Source: an uncultured Phascolarctobacterium sp.
GTDB taxonomy: Bacteria; Bacillota; Negativicutes; Acidaminococcales; Acidaminococcaceae
Reading direction: 5' to 3'
Assembly: GCA_946002345.1 (NCBI GenBank)
Contig: CAMFZA010000002.1
Coordinates: 1-23,218 of the forward strand
Length of the DNA: 23,218 nucleotides
The notes below the pieces were generated by a model. The model saw nothing but the letters and a program-made list of their open reading frames with translations, had not been told where the DNA came from and made no database searches. Within the stretch, counting starts at the first letter, position 1. Each line of letters starts with the position of its first letter. Positions 1 through 12,000 of the stretch are shown in pieces. A program made the position numbers and the translations under genes.

Positions 1-3000
1 CAATTCCGCACTGTCTTTGGCCAGCATGCTGCCGCCCTTGAGCAACACATTGCGCTGTGCTGTTAAAGCAACATTATCAGCAGCAATGCTACCCGCGTTT
101 TGGATGAAGTCTTGTCCTGCACTCGCATTAACTGCCGTGCCACTTACAGAACCAGTACCACCCAAGGTCAGATTGCCATTAGAGGTTAAGGTGGTTGTGC
201 CATTAACGGTGTCCACAGCACCATTTACAGTAATTGTAAAGGCCTGCAAGGTGGTGCCATGAGTAGAGTTTACGCTACCAGCGACACTCAAAATGCCGCC
301 TGCCGTCAAGCTTGCAGCATTGCCAGCATCAACGCCGCCAGCAAGAGTCAACTCGGCACCAGCATTGAGAGTTGCATCATGATCTGCACTTACACTGCCA
401 TTGATACTCATGCTTTCGCCAGAATTCAAGCTTGCATCATTAGTTGCATTCAAGTCACCATTGATAGTCAATACTTTTGTGGAGTCCAGAGTAACATTCA
501 CGCCGGTCAAAGATGCATTACTATCAACTGTGATACCTGCTTCTTCATTGATCAGCGTAATACTACCAGCTGCCTGTAAAACGTTAGGCACTACAATCGC
601 ATTATTCTTGCCGGATTTATCATCATAATTGGTAACGGTCAAATCGCCATTAATTTTCTCTGCGGTGTTAACCTGCAAAGCATTGTTATTCTTGCTGTTA
701 GCACTGCCAATATTTACAGCGCCGCCAGCTTTAGTAATAATCACTTGCTCCAACTGGTTAGCTTTGCTTGCCAAATTAGTAGTTCCAGCTGCAGAAGTGT
801 TCAGCACTGGAGTTGCCAAAGCAAAGCCATCAGCTTCGGTAATAGCGCCATTTGTAGCAGTAAGAGTTGCAGTGTTAGCTGCAATGCTACCGCTATTCAA
901 AGCAATGTCTTTAGCAGCAGTCAAGCTTGCACTTGCAGCAGTAATCTCGCCCTCACTTACGCTGACACTTTGACCCTTGAGGGTAGCAGTATTGGTAGCA
1001 GCAATAGTACCACCACTTACTGCAACTGTATTCTTGTCAGCCTGCAGGGTAATGTTTTGTGCTTCAATGCTTGCACCCTCGCCCACGGTCACATCTGCCT
1101 CATCATTAATCAAGCTGATATTACCAGTAGCAGCTAACTCTTTATTCAGGACGATAGCATTAGCCGCACCATTTGCTTCGTCAAAATTATACACTGTTAA
1201 GCTACCCTTGACCTTAGCGCCCTCGTTAAGCAGACCAATATGCAAAGTATCATCACTGGTATTGCTATTATAGACAGTGATATCACCATTGGTATTGCCA
1301 ACTTGGACATTGGCCAGCTGATTGCTTTGACTTGCCAAGCTAATAGCACCGGTAGCCTTGGCCTGCAAATCAGTAGCATCCAGCACAAAGCCGCCACCTT
1401 CAAGAATTGCACCTTGGTTAGCAGTCAAAACAGCAGTGCTTGTCACTACAGAACCGCTGTCCAGGCTAATGCCAGCACCAGCAGTCATACTAGTTGCATC
1501 TGTTACAATGCTACCACTACTCACAGTAATGCCCGCACCAGCATTCATGCTAGATGTATCCGCCGTAATGCTGCCACCGCTCAAGCTAATACCATTATCC
1601 GCTTCAAGCTCTGCCTGAGCCGCTGTAACAGCGCCGCCGCTTACAGTAACATTCACGCCATCCAGCAGCACTTTATCAGCAGCAGTAAGCTTGCCGCCAG
1701 CTACTAAAACATTATGGTTAACAGCCTGCAGAGTGATATTCTGTGCACTAATATCGGCATTGGTGCCCACGCCCACATGGGCTTCTTCGTTGATAATGCT
1801 GATGTCACCCGTTGCCTTCAGTTTATCAGCCAAAACAATATTATTCGCCTCGCCCTTAGCATAATTGTGAACAGTTAAGTTGCCACCCACAATGGCATTG
1901 GGGGTAGTAATAGCTATACGCAAATCAGCATTGGTCATATTGCCATTACCCACAGCAATGCTACCGCTAGTATTGGCAACATTCACCTGCTGCAGCTGGT
2001 TTACGTCGCTGTCTAAAAGGATATTGCCATTAGCGGTTGCATTTAAGGTAGGCGTATACAGTACAAATCCCTTATTTTCATCAATCTTTCCGGCATCAGC
2101 CTGCAAGTTTACTATCTTGCTTGCCAAATAGCCCGTTTCTAACAGAACATCATTACCCGCCTGTACAGTAACGCTATTAGTGCCATTGATTTGCTGCGTG
2201 CCAGCCACAGTAACATCTCTAGCACTGCCCAAATAAATATCCTTAGAATTAATGGCTTCGATATTATTATCAAGGAGCAAATCTATAGTGGTATAAACAC
2301 TTGCAGAGCTACTACTATTTAAAGCATCCAGCAAATGCAAATTGCCATCCACTACAATACCAATATTTTGCAGGGTAGCCCCGCTCACAGGGTCCACCTC
2401 AAGATTCAACACGCCTTGAGCTGCTTCGCCCTTGCTAGAGCTAGTTATACCCTTCACATAAACATTGTCCTTCGCCTTAAGCATAACCTTGCTGGCGGTG
2501 TCGTCTGCATCCACATTCTTAATGCGCACGCCATCATTATCAGTGTGGCTAACACCAGAATTGTCATTCACCGCTGCACCAATAGTGCCACCGCGAGACT
2601 CAATAGTCAAGGTTAGACCATCAGCGCGCAGGTAATAATCCTCAGCAGTACCATTGGTTCCCATGAGGATGGATTTATTAGCACCAATATAAATGTTCCC
2701 CTGCACTGCATTTGCACTGGAGGAAATATTGCGCAAAAGCAGATTATTATCACTGGTTTGGTTCAAATAGATGTTGCCACCAGCCACAGAGCTTAAGCCA
2801 TCAGCAGTCTTGCTTGTACCAAATATATCCGTAGTGAGCATTTTGCTCGCTGTGCCCAGGGCACCCACTGCAGTGATATACAGGCTCTTACCTTGGATAT
2901 TAGCTTTGCTGCTACCATTGTTATAAATACTGCCTAAGCTGGTCAGATTAACCTCACCTGTGCTGGAGCTAATGCTATCCACATAAATATCAACAAAGTT

Positions 3001-6000
3001 ACCCTTATTATCAAGGCCCAGGAAGCTGTCGTTGCCAACCTCCGTGCGACCTTCCAGCAAAATATGACCCTTGCTGTCGCCGCCGCTGGCGGTTACGGTC
3101 AGCTTACCATTGGTAGGATTATTAAGGCTGGTAATTTGCTGAATACCCACGGCCTGCTTGTCCTGCACAAGGGCAATGGTATTACCCTGTGCATCGGTCT
3201 CGATGCTCACATTGGTAATATCTGCATTGCTCAAAGCCTGCAAATTATCCAAAGCACCAGTCTCATAAGCACCATTGGTCTTCTTCAAAATGCCATTGAG
3301 CTGGAATTCCTTAGTCTTGCCACTGTTATAGCCGATGCTATCGCCAGCAATCAAAGTAATATTATGACCAATAACATTGGGGTCCTTGCTAGAGGTCTTG
3401 GTCAAATTTTCACCGCTGGGGTTTACGATGCCTTCAGCAACAGTGTACAGCAACGCATTGGGATCATATTGTTCATAGCTATACAAAGCACCCTCATTTT
3501 TAGCATTGGCGCTAGCAACTAATCTATTTTTGATAGTCAGCAGGGTTGCATTGCTGCCATCTCCACCAACCATAGCCAAATTTTTCCAACGAGCAATACG
3601 TTCCTCCGCCGTGCCCTTATTGCTAACCTCTGTAGGCAGTGCATCAACAAGGCTGCCAGTAGTCGCTTTAAGAGTCACATCACCAGTCTTGGAATATACT
3701 CTGCCAAGGCGCAGGTCGCCATTAGTCTGCTTAATATTGATATCACCATAGGCAGTTACATTTAAGGACGCACTTAGACTATCCTCGTTATTAAGAGGAG
3801 TAGGCTTAACCTTTACTGCGAAATCAGAACCCTCTCCCCCATCACCATACACACTGCCATTGAGAGTGGTGAGGTCGATTCTAGCTGCAGAAACATCATT
3901 GCCAATAATATTCATAATGTCGCCCACACTGGAATTATTGATTATCTCCAGATTTCTCCAGGCATAACCACCAAGGTTTTCAGTAGTTGCCAAGGCCAAA
4001 TTACCCTTAGCGCCTACTGCGCTATTTACAGTAATATTGGCATCAGCTAGATAATCTACACCCATATTCATAAGCAACAGGGCTACATTATCACCGGCAA
4101 CGATGTTTATATCCTTGATGCCCTGATTGGCACGTAATTCAACAGCGGAGCCGTAGAGATTGCCTCCGTTTTGCTCAATGGAACTCAAGCCTGCCTTGAT
4201 GAGGATAAGGCCCTTTTCCGTCCCTGCTCCCTCGTTTTTGTAGACCTGGGTATTACCAATATTGCCGGTAATATCCACACCAAAGGGTGATTCAATAGCG
4301 ATTTTAGCAGTATTTGCATCATTGCCCACTAAGGAAATACCAATATCCCGGTCCGCTTTAACATCGGCATAGTAGGTTTCCAGCTCGCCCCAGGTTTCGG
4401 TCCAAATAACATGATGGTTTTCATGGCAGCCGAAAACGCCTGAGTGATCAACGGTATCACTATCCACAGTATAGACATGCTCTGTGGTTTCCGTATGGGT
4501 ATAGTCCATAATGGTGCTACCATTATTATTGCTATCCTTAATTACTGCGCCGCTAAGTCTATCTGCATTAGTGTTTGTACCAGTTTCTATAGGAGTTTTA
4601 TCCTCAGACCATTCCTTTAGGACTTCTGAAGTATTCAAATCGTCCCTGCTCCAAAGGCCCCAAGCACCATCCACTTGCTTTTCTTCATAGCGTTTATATT
4701 GAGTAGATTCCTTACCGCTAGTCCAAGTATAACGCAGGCCGGTCTTCGGTGCATAAGTATAGTCGTTATAAATTGAGGTTGATTCCTGCACTCGATTAAT
4801 TTGGCTGCCTGCGTCAGGAGTAATATATTGGCCATTGCTGTCCAAATATTGCACCTGGGTGCTGCCATTTTTAATGGTGGTTACCAGTGTTACGGAAGTG
4901 TCCTTGCCATTTTGCTTCACCATATAGGCCGCAGCATCGGTAATGCTGATGATGCCTTCCACATCATGGGTCAGCAAATCACCCACCTGTAGTCTATGTT
5001 GAGTGGAATTGGTAATGGTAATATTGCTAGCACCATCAAGGCATACGATTTTGCCGTAGCCAGTATTGACAATACGCCCTGTGAGATAAACCTTGCCGCC
5101 GCCGGCATCCACATCCTCCACGATAATTTTATCCGTAGAGGGATTGTAATAAGCATTAAGCTTATATTTATAGCAGGCACTACTGCTATCCCAATAAGCA
5201 CCGCCATCCACTACCTTATAGGAATCCACGCCTTTAACAGCATCATCAGAAAGCACAGGACTACCTAATTCAGTATAGCTTTGCTTTATCTGGGCAATAG
5301 CATTGTTTACAGCAGTGTAATCATTATTACCACTGGTTAAATCAAGATAATAATCACCATAGCCACTTTGGATGACGCCGTTAATATTGATATCCGTTGC
5401 ATTGATGTAGATGGAGCCACCGGCAATATAGCTGCCTGTTGCCTTGCTGTTGGGGCTAGGAGCTGTCTCCATAGCATTAGAAACAGTGACGTCCGTCTTG
5501 CTAGTGATCATCTGTTGGTATTCATCTTTGTAAGCATCCTTCACAATGCCCCCCACATTAACTATACCAGCCGTATAATTTTGGGAGATGCTGCCGCCAG
5601 CTGTCAAGGCCACAGTGGTACCCAGTACAGCAACGGAATCTTGGGGATTTTCAGCTGCAATACGAATATTATTGTGGGCACTGGTGATGGACACAGCACC
5701 ACTTTGGTTCAGAATATCCCCTTCTACCCAAATATCGGCCATGGGCTTGTATTGGCCCGTAACCCAGGTATTGCCATCCAAATATTTGTAATTTAGGGAA
5801 GTGCCGGCATAATTGCCTAAAACAGCAATGCTGCTGCCAGCTCCTGCCTTGGCATCAATTTGCGCAAAGGAAGCTTTCGTACCATTTTGATTTAGAGCAG
5901 TTAGCTTTTCATTGAAGCTAGCAGTGGTATCACTATCGGAAGTCACCACTTGGTTATTATAAATAATCTTGCCGCCATCGGAATCGACAGTAATTTGGTC

Positions 6001-9000
6001 CAGCTTCAGCAGCAGGTTGGTATTATTGACGATATTAATATCCGCACTACCATTAGCCTGCATGCTGCCCGTGCCAGAGCTGCTGCGAACAGTGTCAGTT
6101 TGAATATTAATATTACCACCAGAAGCAACTAGTTGTGGCAGCTCTACATAATCAACATAATTGTTGGCAGTCATATGATACTGGCCATTAGTATCCTGAT
6201 ATACACTGCCGTAAGCGAGCATTTCCTGCATCAAGCGATCTGCTTCCGCTTTGTAGCCCAAGTACGCAGCACTGTTGGTGCCATCCTTGGCATACTCATT
6301 CATCAGCTTCATTACTTCGTTATAGCGATTTGCTAAAATCACGCTGTAGTCAGCTCTGCCCAAAGTAATGCTATCCAGGGTAATGCCAGTAATGGGGTCT
6401 GCTTCAATTGAAATATGTCCCTTAAGCCCAGTCTCATCCAAGGCAGTTTTGCCAGTCAAAGCAGCTCTATCTTTGGCATCAAAGATTGCAATATCACCGG
6501 GGTCGCCAATGGTAATATGAATCACATTGCCGGACCCGGCAGTGACGGTGCCATTGATATCCACCTTATTGTTGGAGGTTTTTTCATATTTTTCGTCGCC
6601 ATCAGCCTCGGTCACATAGCCACCATTGGAGGTGCCACCATAGCCAGTGTCACGGGCTGCCACAACGCGAGTCAGCTCCTGCCCTGCATCAGCATAGATA
6701 TTGGTATGGCGCACGCTATTACTGCTGCTATTGGCAGCAATAGTCACAGAATTGTTTTGATTTACGATATTTTCTACAGTAGGCATCAGTACAACAGGAA
6801 TAATATCACCGTTGTAATTCATGGCCTCTGCATCCAAATCAAACATTGCCACAGTACCATCAAGCTTTTTGCCGGCGTATAGATTAATGTCCTGCGTGCT
6901 ATAGAGAGTTTTTTTAGTGTCATTAGTGTTATTAGTGTTATAAGCTTCTTTCAAAGAAATAGCATTGGTGCGAGTGATGTTATTCATTAAATCAGCATCA
7001 CTGCCGCCAGCAACGCCCGCTGGAGTTTCGGTCAGAGCATAGGTAAAGAGCTTAAGGGCATCCGCAGCTGACAAAGTAATAGCATTACGGGGACTCTTGG
7101 TAGTGATGCTGCTACCATCCAGTTCCACAGCCTCGTTATTAGAGATAGTATTATTAACATTGGTTACGCTGGCATTACCTACAATGCCCACACTGAACAC
7201 ATAGCCATTGACGAGCAAATCCTCGTTAGTGTAACCAGCAATAGCAATGCTGCCACCGGTGCTCTCAATTTCGGTATTTTTCAAAAGCACCTGAGCAGAG
7301 GAGGTAACGCTGTTGGTAATATCAGAATTACCAACAGCACCCAAGCCATAGCCCTGTCCCCAGAGCATCTCGGAATATTCATTGTTATCATCCCGATTGG
7401 TACTTGTCGCAGTATTATTATATTTGCTTTCGCCCTTGTTCAGGCTAATATCGTTATTAGCAATAATATTAATATTGCCACCGCTAGTAATATCAGCATG
7501 ATCTACATTAATAGTGGTTGTATTACTTATCGCGCTTTGAACAGAGGCATCACCCTCGCCAAAACCAGTTATAGTCAGCGCATCCGCCTTCAAATTCACG
7601 CTATCATTGCTATTGGCCTGCACATTTAAAGCGCCCGCTGCCTGAAGCTTGCCCTGAACAGTAACTGTAGTAGTACTGCTGCTGGAGTGCGTCACCTCGG
7701 CCGCCACTGGCGATAAAGCAAGAAGTCCCGAGTTAGCACCATCGGCATTAGTGTATACCTCAGTATTCTTTTGCGCCTGCACAGTAAGATTATGCGCCTG
7801 TAGGCCATCAGTACTACCACCATTAACGCTGAGATTGATACTACTACTATCCGTTGTGTAAGCAAAATTAGTGCCAGTAACAAAGAAACCGCTCACATCC
7901 ACGGCCTGCACCTTGGCCTTAGCTGTTGCATAATTAAGCGCGTTGATTGCCACATCGGGAGCTGTTGTCGCATTGGCATCCTTAATCAAGCTAATCGCGC
8001 CCACATTCATATTAATGGTCGCATTGTTAGCAGCAGTAACCTTATTGACAGAGATATCCTCTATAGCCACATTTACTGCCAAATTGTCCGCATAGCTGGT
8101 GTATTTTCTGTTTTCCTCGACTTGGTTGTGATCAATAAGCTCACCCACCTGACCGGTAATCGCAAGGTCTTGAGTGGTGAAGCTATTGGAGTCAGTAACG
8201 CTAACGCCCACGCTGCCGCCAAAGCTAGATTCCACAATGGTGCCATGACCAGTAACAAAGCCCAAATTAACATTAGCAGGAATGTAATTCTTTACCTGCG
8301 GCGTATTCTGAGCGCTAACAGTAATGCCCTTAGCGACAAAGGAATTGTTGGCATTGGTATTATTGGTATTGCCCAAATTAACATTTACGGCCACAGCATC
8401 ATTGCCCTTAACCACCGTGCGTCCCATGCTCACAGCCTGTGCGCTAACAGGCACAGCCTTATTATCTATTACCACACTGTTACCTGCCTTAATTTGCAGA
8501 GCATCCTCGGAGGCAGTGCTAATTTGCTCCGTAGCAGTTATAGAAGAGCCACTCACGTTAATGGTATTATTGCCACTATGATTTATATCGGAAACAACAT
8601 CCGTATAGCCAAGTGCACCGGCTACGCCCATGCCCATGGTACTGCTTACAGAGCCCAAAACATCGGAGCTAATATTTACTTTATTGCCAAGCAGGGTCGA
8701 GCCGGCCACATTCACCAGCTGATGCTCCTGCACATCAATGTGATTTGCGATAACACCCACATTAACAACGGCCACCGTGCCCTGATATACCCCACCGGTT
8801 ACATTATTATTAGCCCGAGCCTTAACATCCAGATTTTGAGCAGCACGAAGCTCACTGCCACCGGTAACCTTAGCCTCTACCTTACTGGTGCCAGAGCCTT
8901 TGTTAATGGATTGCAGAATGTCCTTATCCTTGCTGCCGCTAGCCACAAGCTGCTGATTCTCCAAATTGGCCACATCTGCCTTAGTTCTAACCAAGGCTTG

Positions 9001-12000
9001 ATTAGTCAGCTCTTGTACATCGGCGGATAAAGGAAGTTCTCCGCCCTCAGGATTAGTAGTGTAATATGTTTTTTGCAAATTATCTACCTTAGTCGTAGTG
9101 CCTGCTTCATCCGTAGAAGCACTAGTGCCACAATTATAGGTATATGCATCCTGCAGCTGTCCGCCGATATTGGTGTACATCAGGTTTACGCCAATAGCTC
9201 CGGCGCCAATCGTAGCGCCTGCCAGCACTGTATTCACATTTCTGGTTTCCTCGGCCTGTACCTGTACATTATCTGCATAAGCATCGCTATTATCCACAGT
9301 TGTGGTGGTTTGGCTATTAATATTGAGCACGCCTACGCCAACAGCCAAAGCGCCAATAGTACTAGCCGCATCCGTTACGTTTTGGAAAGTATTAATCAAA
9401 TTATTATTAGCCTTTGCAGCAAAATTAGCAAAGCCTGTACTATTGCTGCCTAAGGTGGAATTGCTAACAAGGGTGCCTACCTGCGCATCTATATTGACAA
9501 CCTCAACCGCTACGCCCACAGCTGCGCCTAAAGAAGCAGCCAATGTATTGGTAGAAACTTCGGTATGCACATCGTTTCTATTATTGGCTTTAACCTCAAC
9601 CTTGCTGGTAGACTTGTCGCCAGTTCTCGTAAAAATAGCATTATTAAGTGCGGCCAAGGTATAGCTCTTGTCGTGAAGCACAGCTACTCCTGCGCCCACA
9701 GAACCACTAGCTATAGCACCACTTAAAGCAAAGCCATTGTTATAAGTATCTATCTCTGTCTCGCGGTCAGCATCGATGGTGAGGCTGTGCAGACTGCCAT
9801 CCACATCATCAACCCAAGCCTTTACCTCGCCCTCCACATCGTGGACGGCTACAGAGCCAATAACAGCACCGGCACCCTCCGCAGATCCGGCAACGCCAAT
9901 GCCCGTCTGACTGCTGTTCACACGACGCTCATTATGTGCTTGGACAAGTACATCATCAGCATGCAAGGTACCATTTTGAACCACCGCTCTAGTATTGCCA
10001 TTGATAGTATTCACTACAACGGTAGCGCCAATGCCCATGCTGGCGCTGGCAGATCCAGCACCGGTCAAAATTCCTGCGTAATTATGCAGTGTTTCATCGC
10101 TGTCTGCCTTTACAGAAACATCTCCAGCAGCAGTAATATTAGCATTATGGACTAGCGCTTCCACATCATTGCCTAAGGTATTCACTGCCACGTTGGCCTG
10201 ACCGTTGACGGCAACCACAGTGCTACCGCCCACGTTGAAGCCCATAGCTATATCGTAAATGCTATTAATGCCCACAGCTTCAATTTGAGCAGACTTAATA
10301 GACCAAGTGCCGCCATTTACATTGGCCTTGGTATCCACATCACTATTGAGTACGGAAACAGTCGCTCCTGCGCCCACTGCAGCCGTGCTACCCCACACAG
10401 CATTAAGAGCATCCGCACTGGAAACAATATCCCCATCAGTCTTGGCCAAGGCTTTGACGTTCTTGGAGCCAGCAGTCAAATTTACATTATTCATGGTAGC
10501 CAGCGTATCGCTATGCACGTCGGCTACAGAAACGCTACCCTCAGCAGACACGCCTACCAAGCTAGTGCTTATGGCTACGCCGCCACCCAACGCCAGATTT
10601 ACTACATTAGCGTCGTTGAGCGCTTGCACGCTAACGCTGGCAGCATCGCTTGCATCAGTGCTGCCGCTCATAGTAATTGTCGCATCGTTCAGCGCTGCGC
10701 GCACGCTTTGCTTGTTATCGCTGGCACCAATATTAGTATTAGCCACAGCGCCGCCCACTGTCACCGCCGCACTAGTGCTCCCGGCAAACCCCAAGGAGCC
10801 GGCCACAGTGACGATATCAGAATCATCTTCTGCCTTCACAGCAACGCTTGTCGCATTGGTAAGCGTATTATTGATAGTGTCGGAGTTAGAAGTATATTTT
10901 TCTACTACGGCCTCGGTATTATTATTGCCGTAGTTGGCAGCATAGGCGCCCACCAGCGCACCATTGCTCCAGCCGCCGCTGACACCCGCGCCAATAGTAT
11001 ACATATCACTATTATTATAAGCGTTCACTGCGAGGGCAGTGCTGCCATTATTATAGCCACTCAAGCTAATCCCACGCACATAGGCACCAGTTGTATTATC
11101 AAAGCTGTTTTGCGCCCAGGTAAGGCCTGCTGCTCCGCCATACACATTGGAAACAGTCGCACTCAGCTGGCCTGCCGTGCTCACCAGTGTAGAATTGGTA
11201 TTAGCATTCACATCAAATTTAGGCGCAGTAATAGTGCTGTTTTCCACCTTAGCGATGGTATCATTATCAATTGTATTAGCCACACCACTGCCCGCTACAT
11301 CCACGGTAACAGTGCCCTCGTTTAAGGTAGCAGCCGCACCTGCAGCCAGCGCCACCATTACAGTCTTGCTTTCCGCCTTAACGCTAACTCCATCAGTGCC
11401 GCTCACCTTAACAGTGCTGCCTGTTACGCTAGCATCGAAGCTATTATTTACATCGTTCACATTGGTTGCTACAGCTGCGCCAAAGCTGGACTGGTTGCCC
11501 CCGGCCTTCACTGCCACACCAATAGCGCTGCCAACGATAACGTTGCTGCTACTATTAATGCCCACATTTTGGCTAGTATAATGCTGGTCAGCATTCACGC
11601 TACCGTCATCATTTTTATTTACAGCAAAGTCCACGCCTGTGGTGCCATTGGCATTAGCCATGGCGTTATTCACGTTCACATCGACTATGGCAGCGTCTAC
11701 AGAAGCAGTTACATCAACTGGCGTTGCGCTTCCAGAATAGGTGTAATATCTATTGGGATTGGCAATAATAACTCGACCTGTGCTGTCCTTCCAAATGCCC
11801 GTTTCCTCGTCATAAGTAACCTTATTATTTTTATCAAAAAGATTAGCAGCAGCGCCATTATCCTCATAGACAAAATCGTCTCCATGCACCTCTAAATACT
11901 GCTTCTCGCCATTTTTATCCAGCACATAGTACTTGCCTTGATTTTCTGAAATACTTAAGCTAGTCGGTCTATCCTCTACAGGCACAACTTCCCCATAACT

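Noticed and set aside
1..2070. Regular spacing considered as a CRISPR array
   Set aside because: The 60-base periodicity is coding: units vary throughout, there are no conserved repeats with unique spacers, and the frame stays open.
8122..9030. Plus-strand open frame of 302 residues
   Set aside because: Another antisense shadow of the adhesin repeats with the same unnatural composition. The numerous other plus-strand frames between 17 and 16468 were rejected for the same reason.
10285..11325. Plus-strand open frame of 346 residues
   Set aside because: It lies antisense to the adhesin frame. Its composition (His, Ile, Ser, Cys-rich with no motif) is what the complement of Asn/Ala/Val repeat codons gives. 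No ribosome site or homology.
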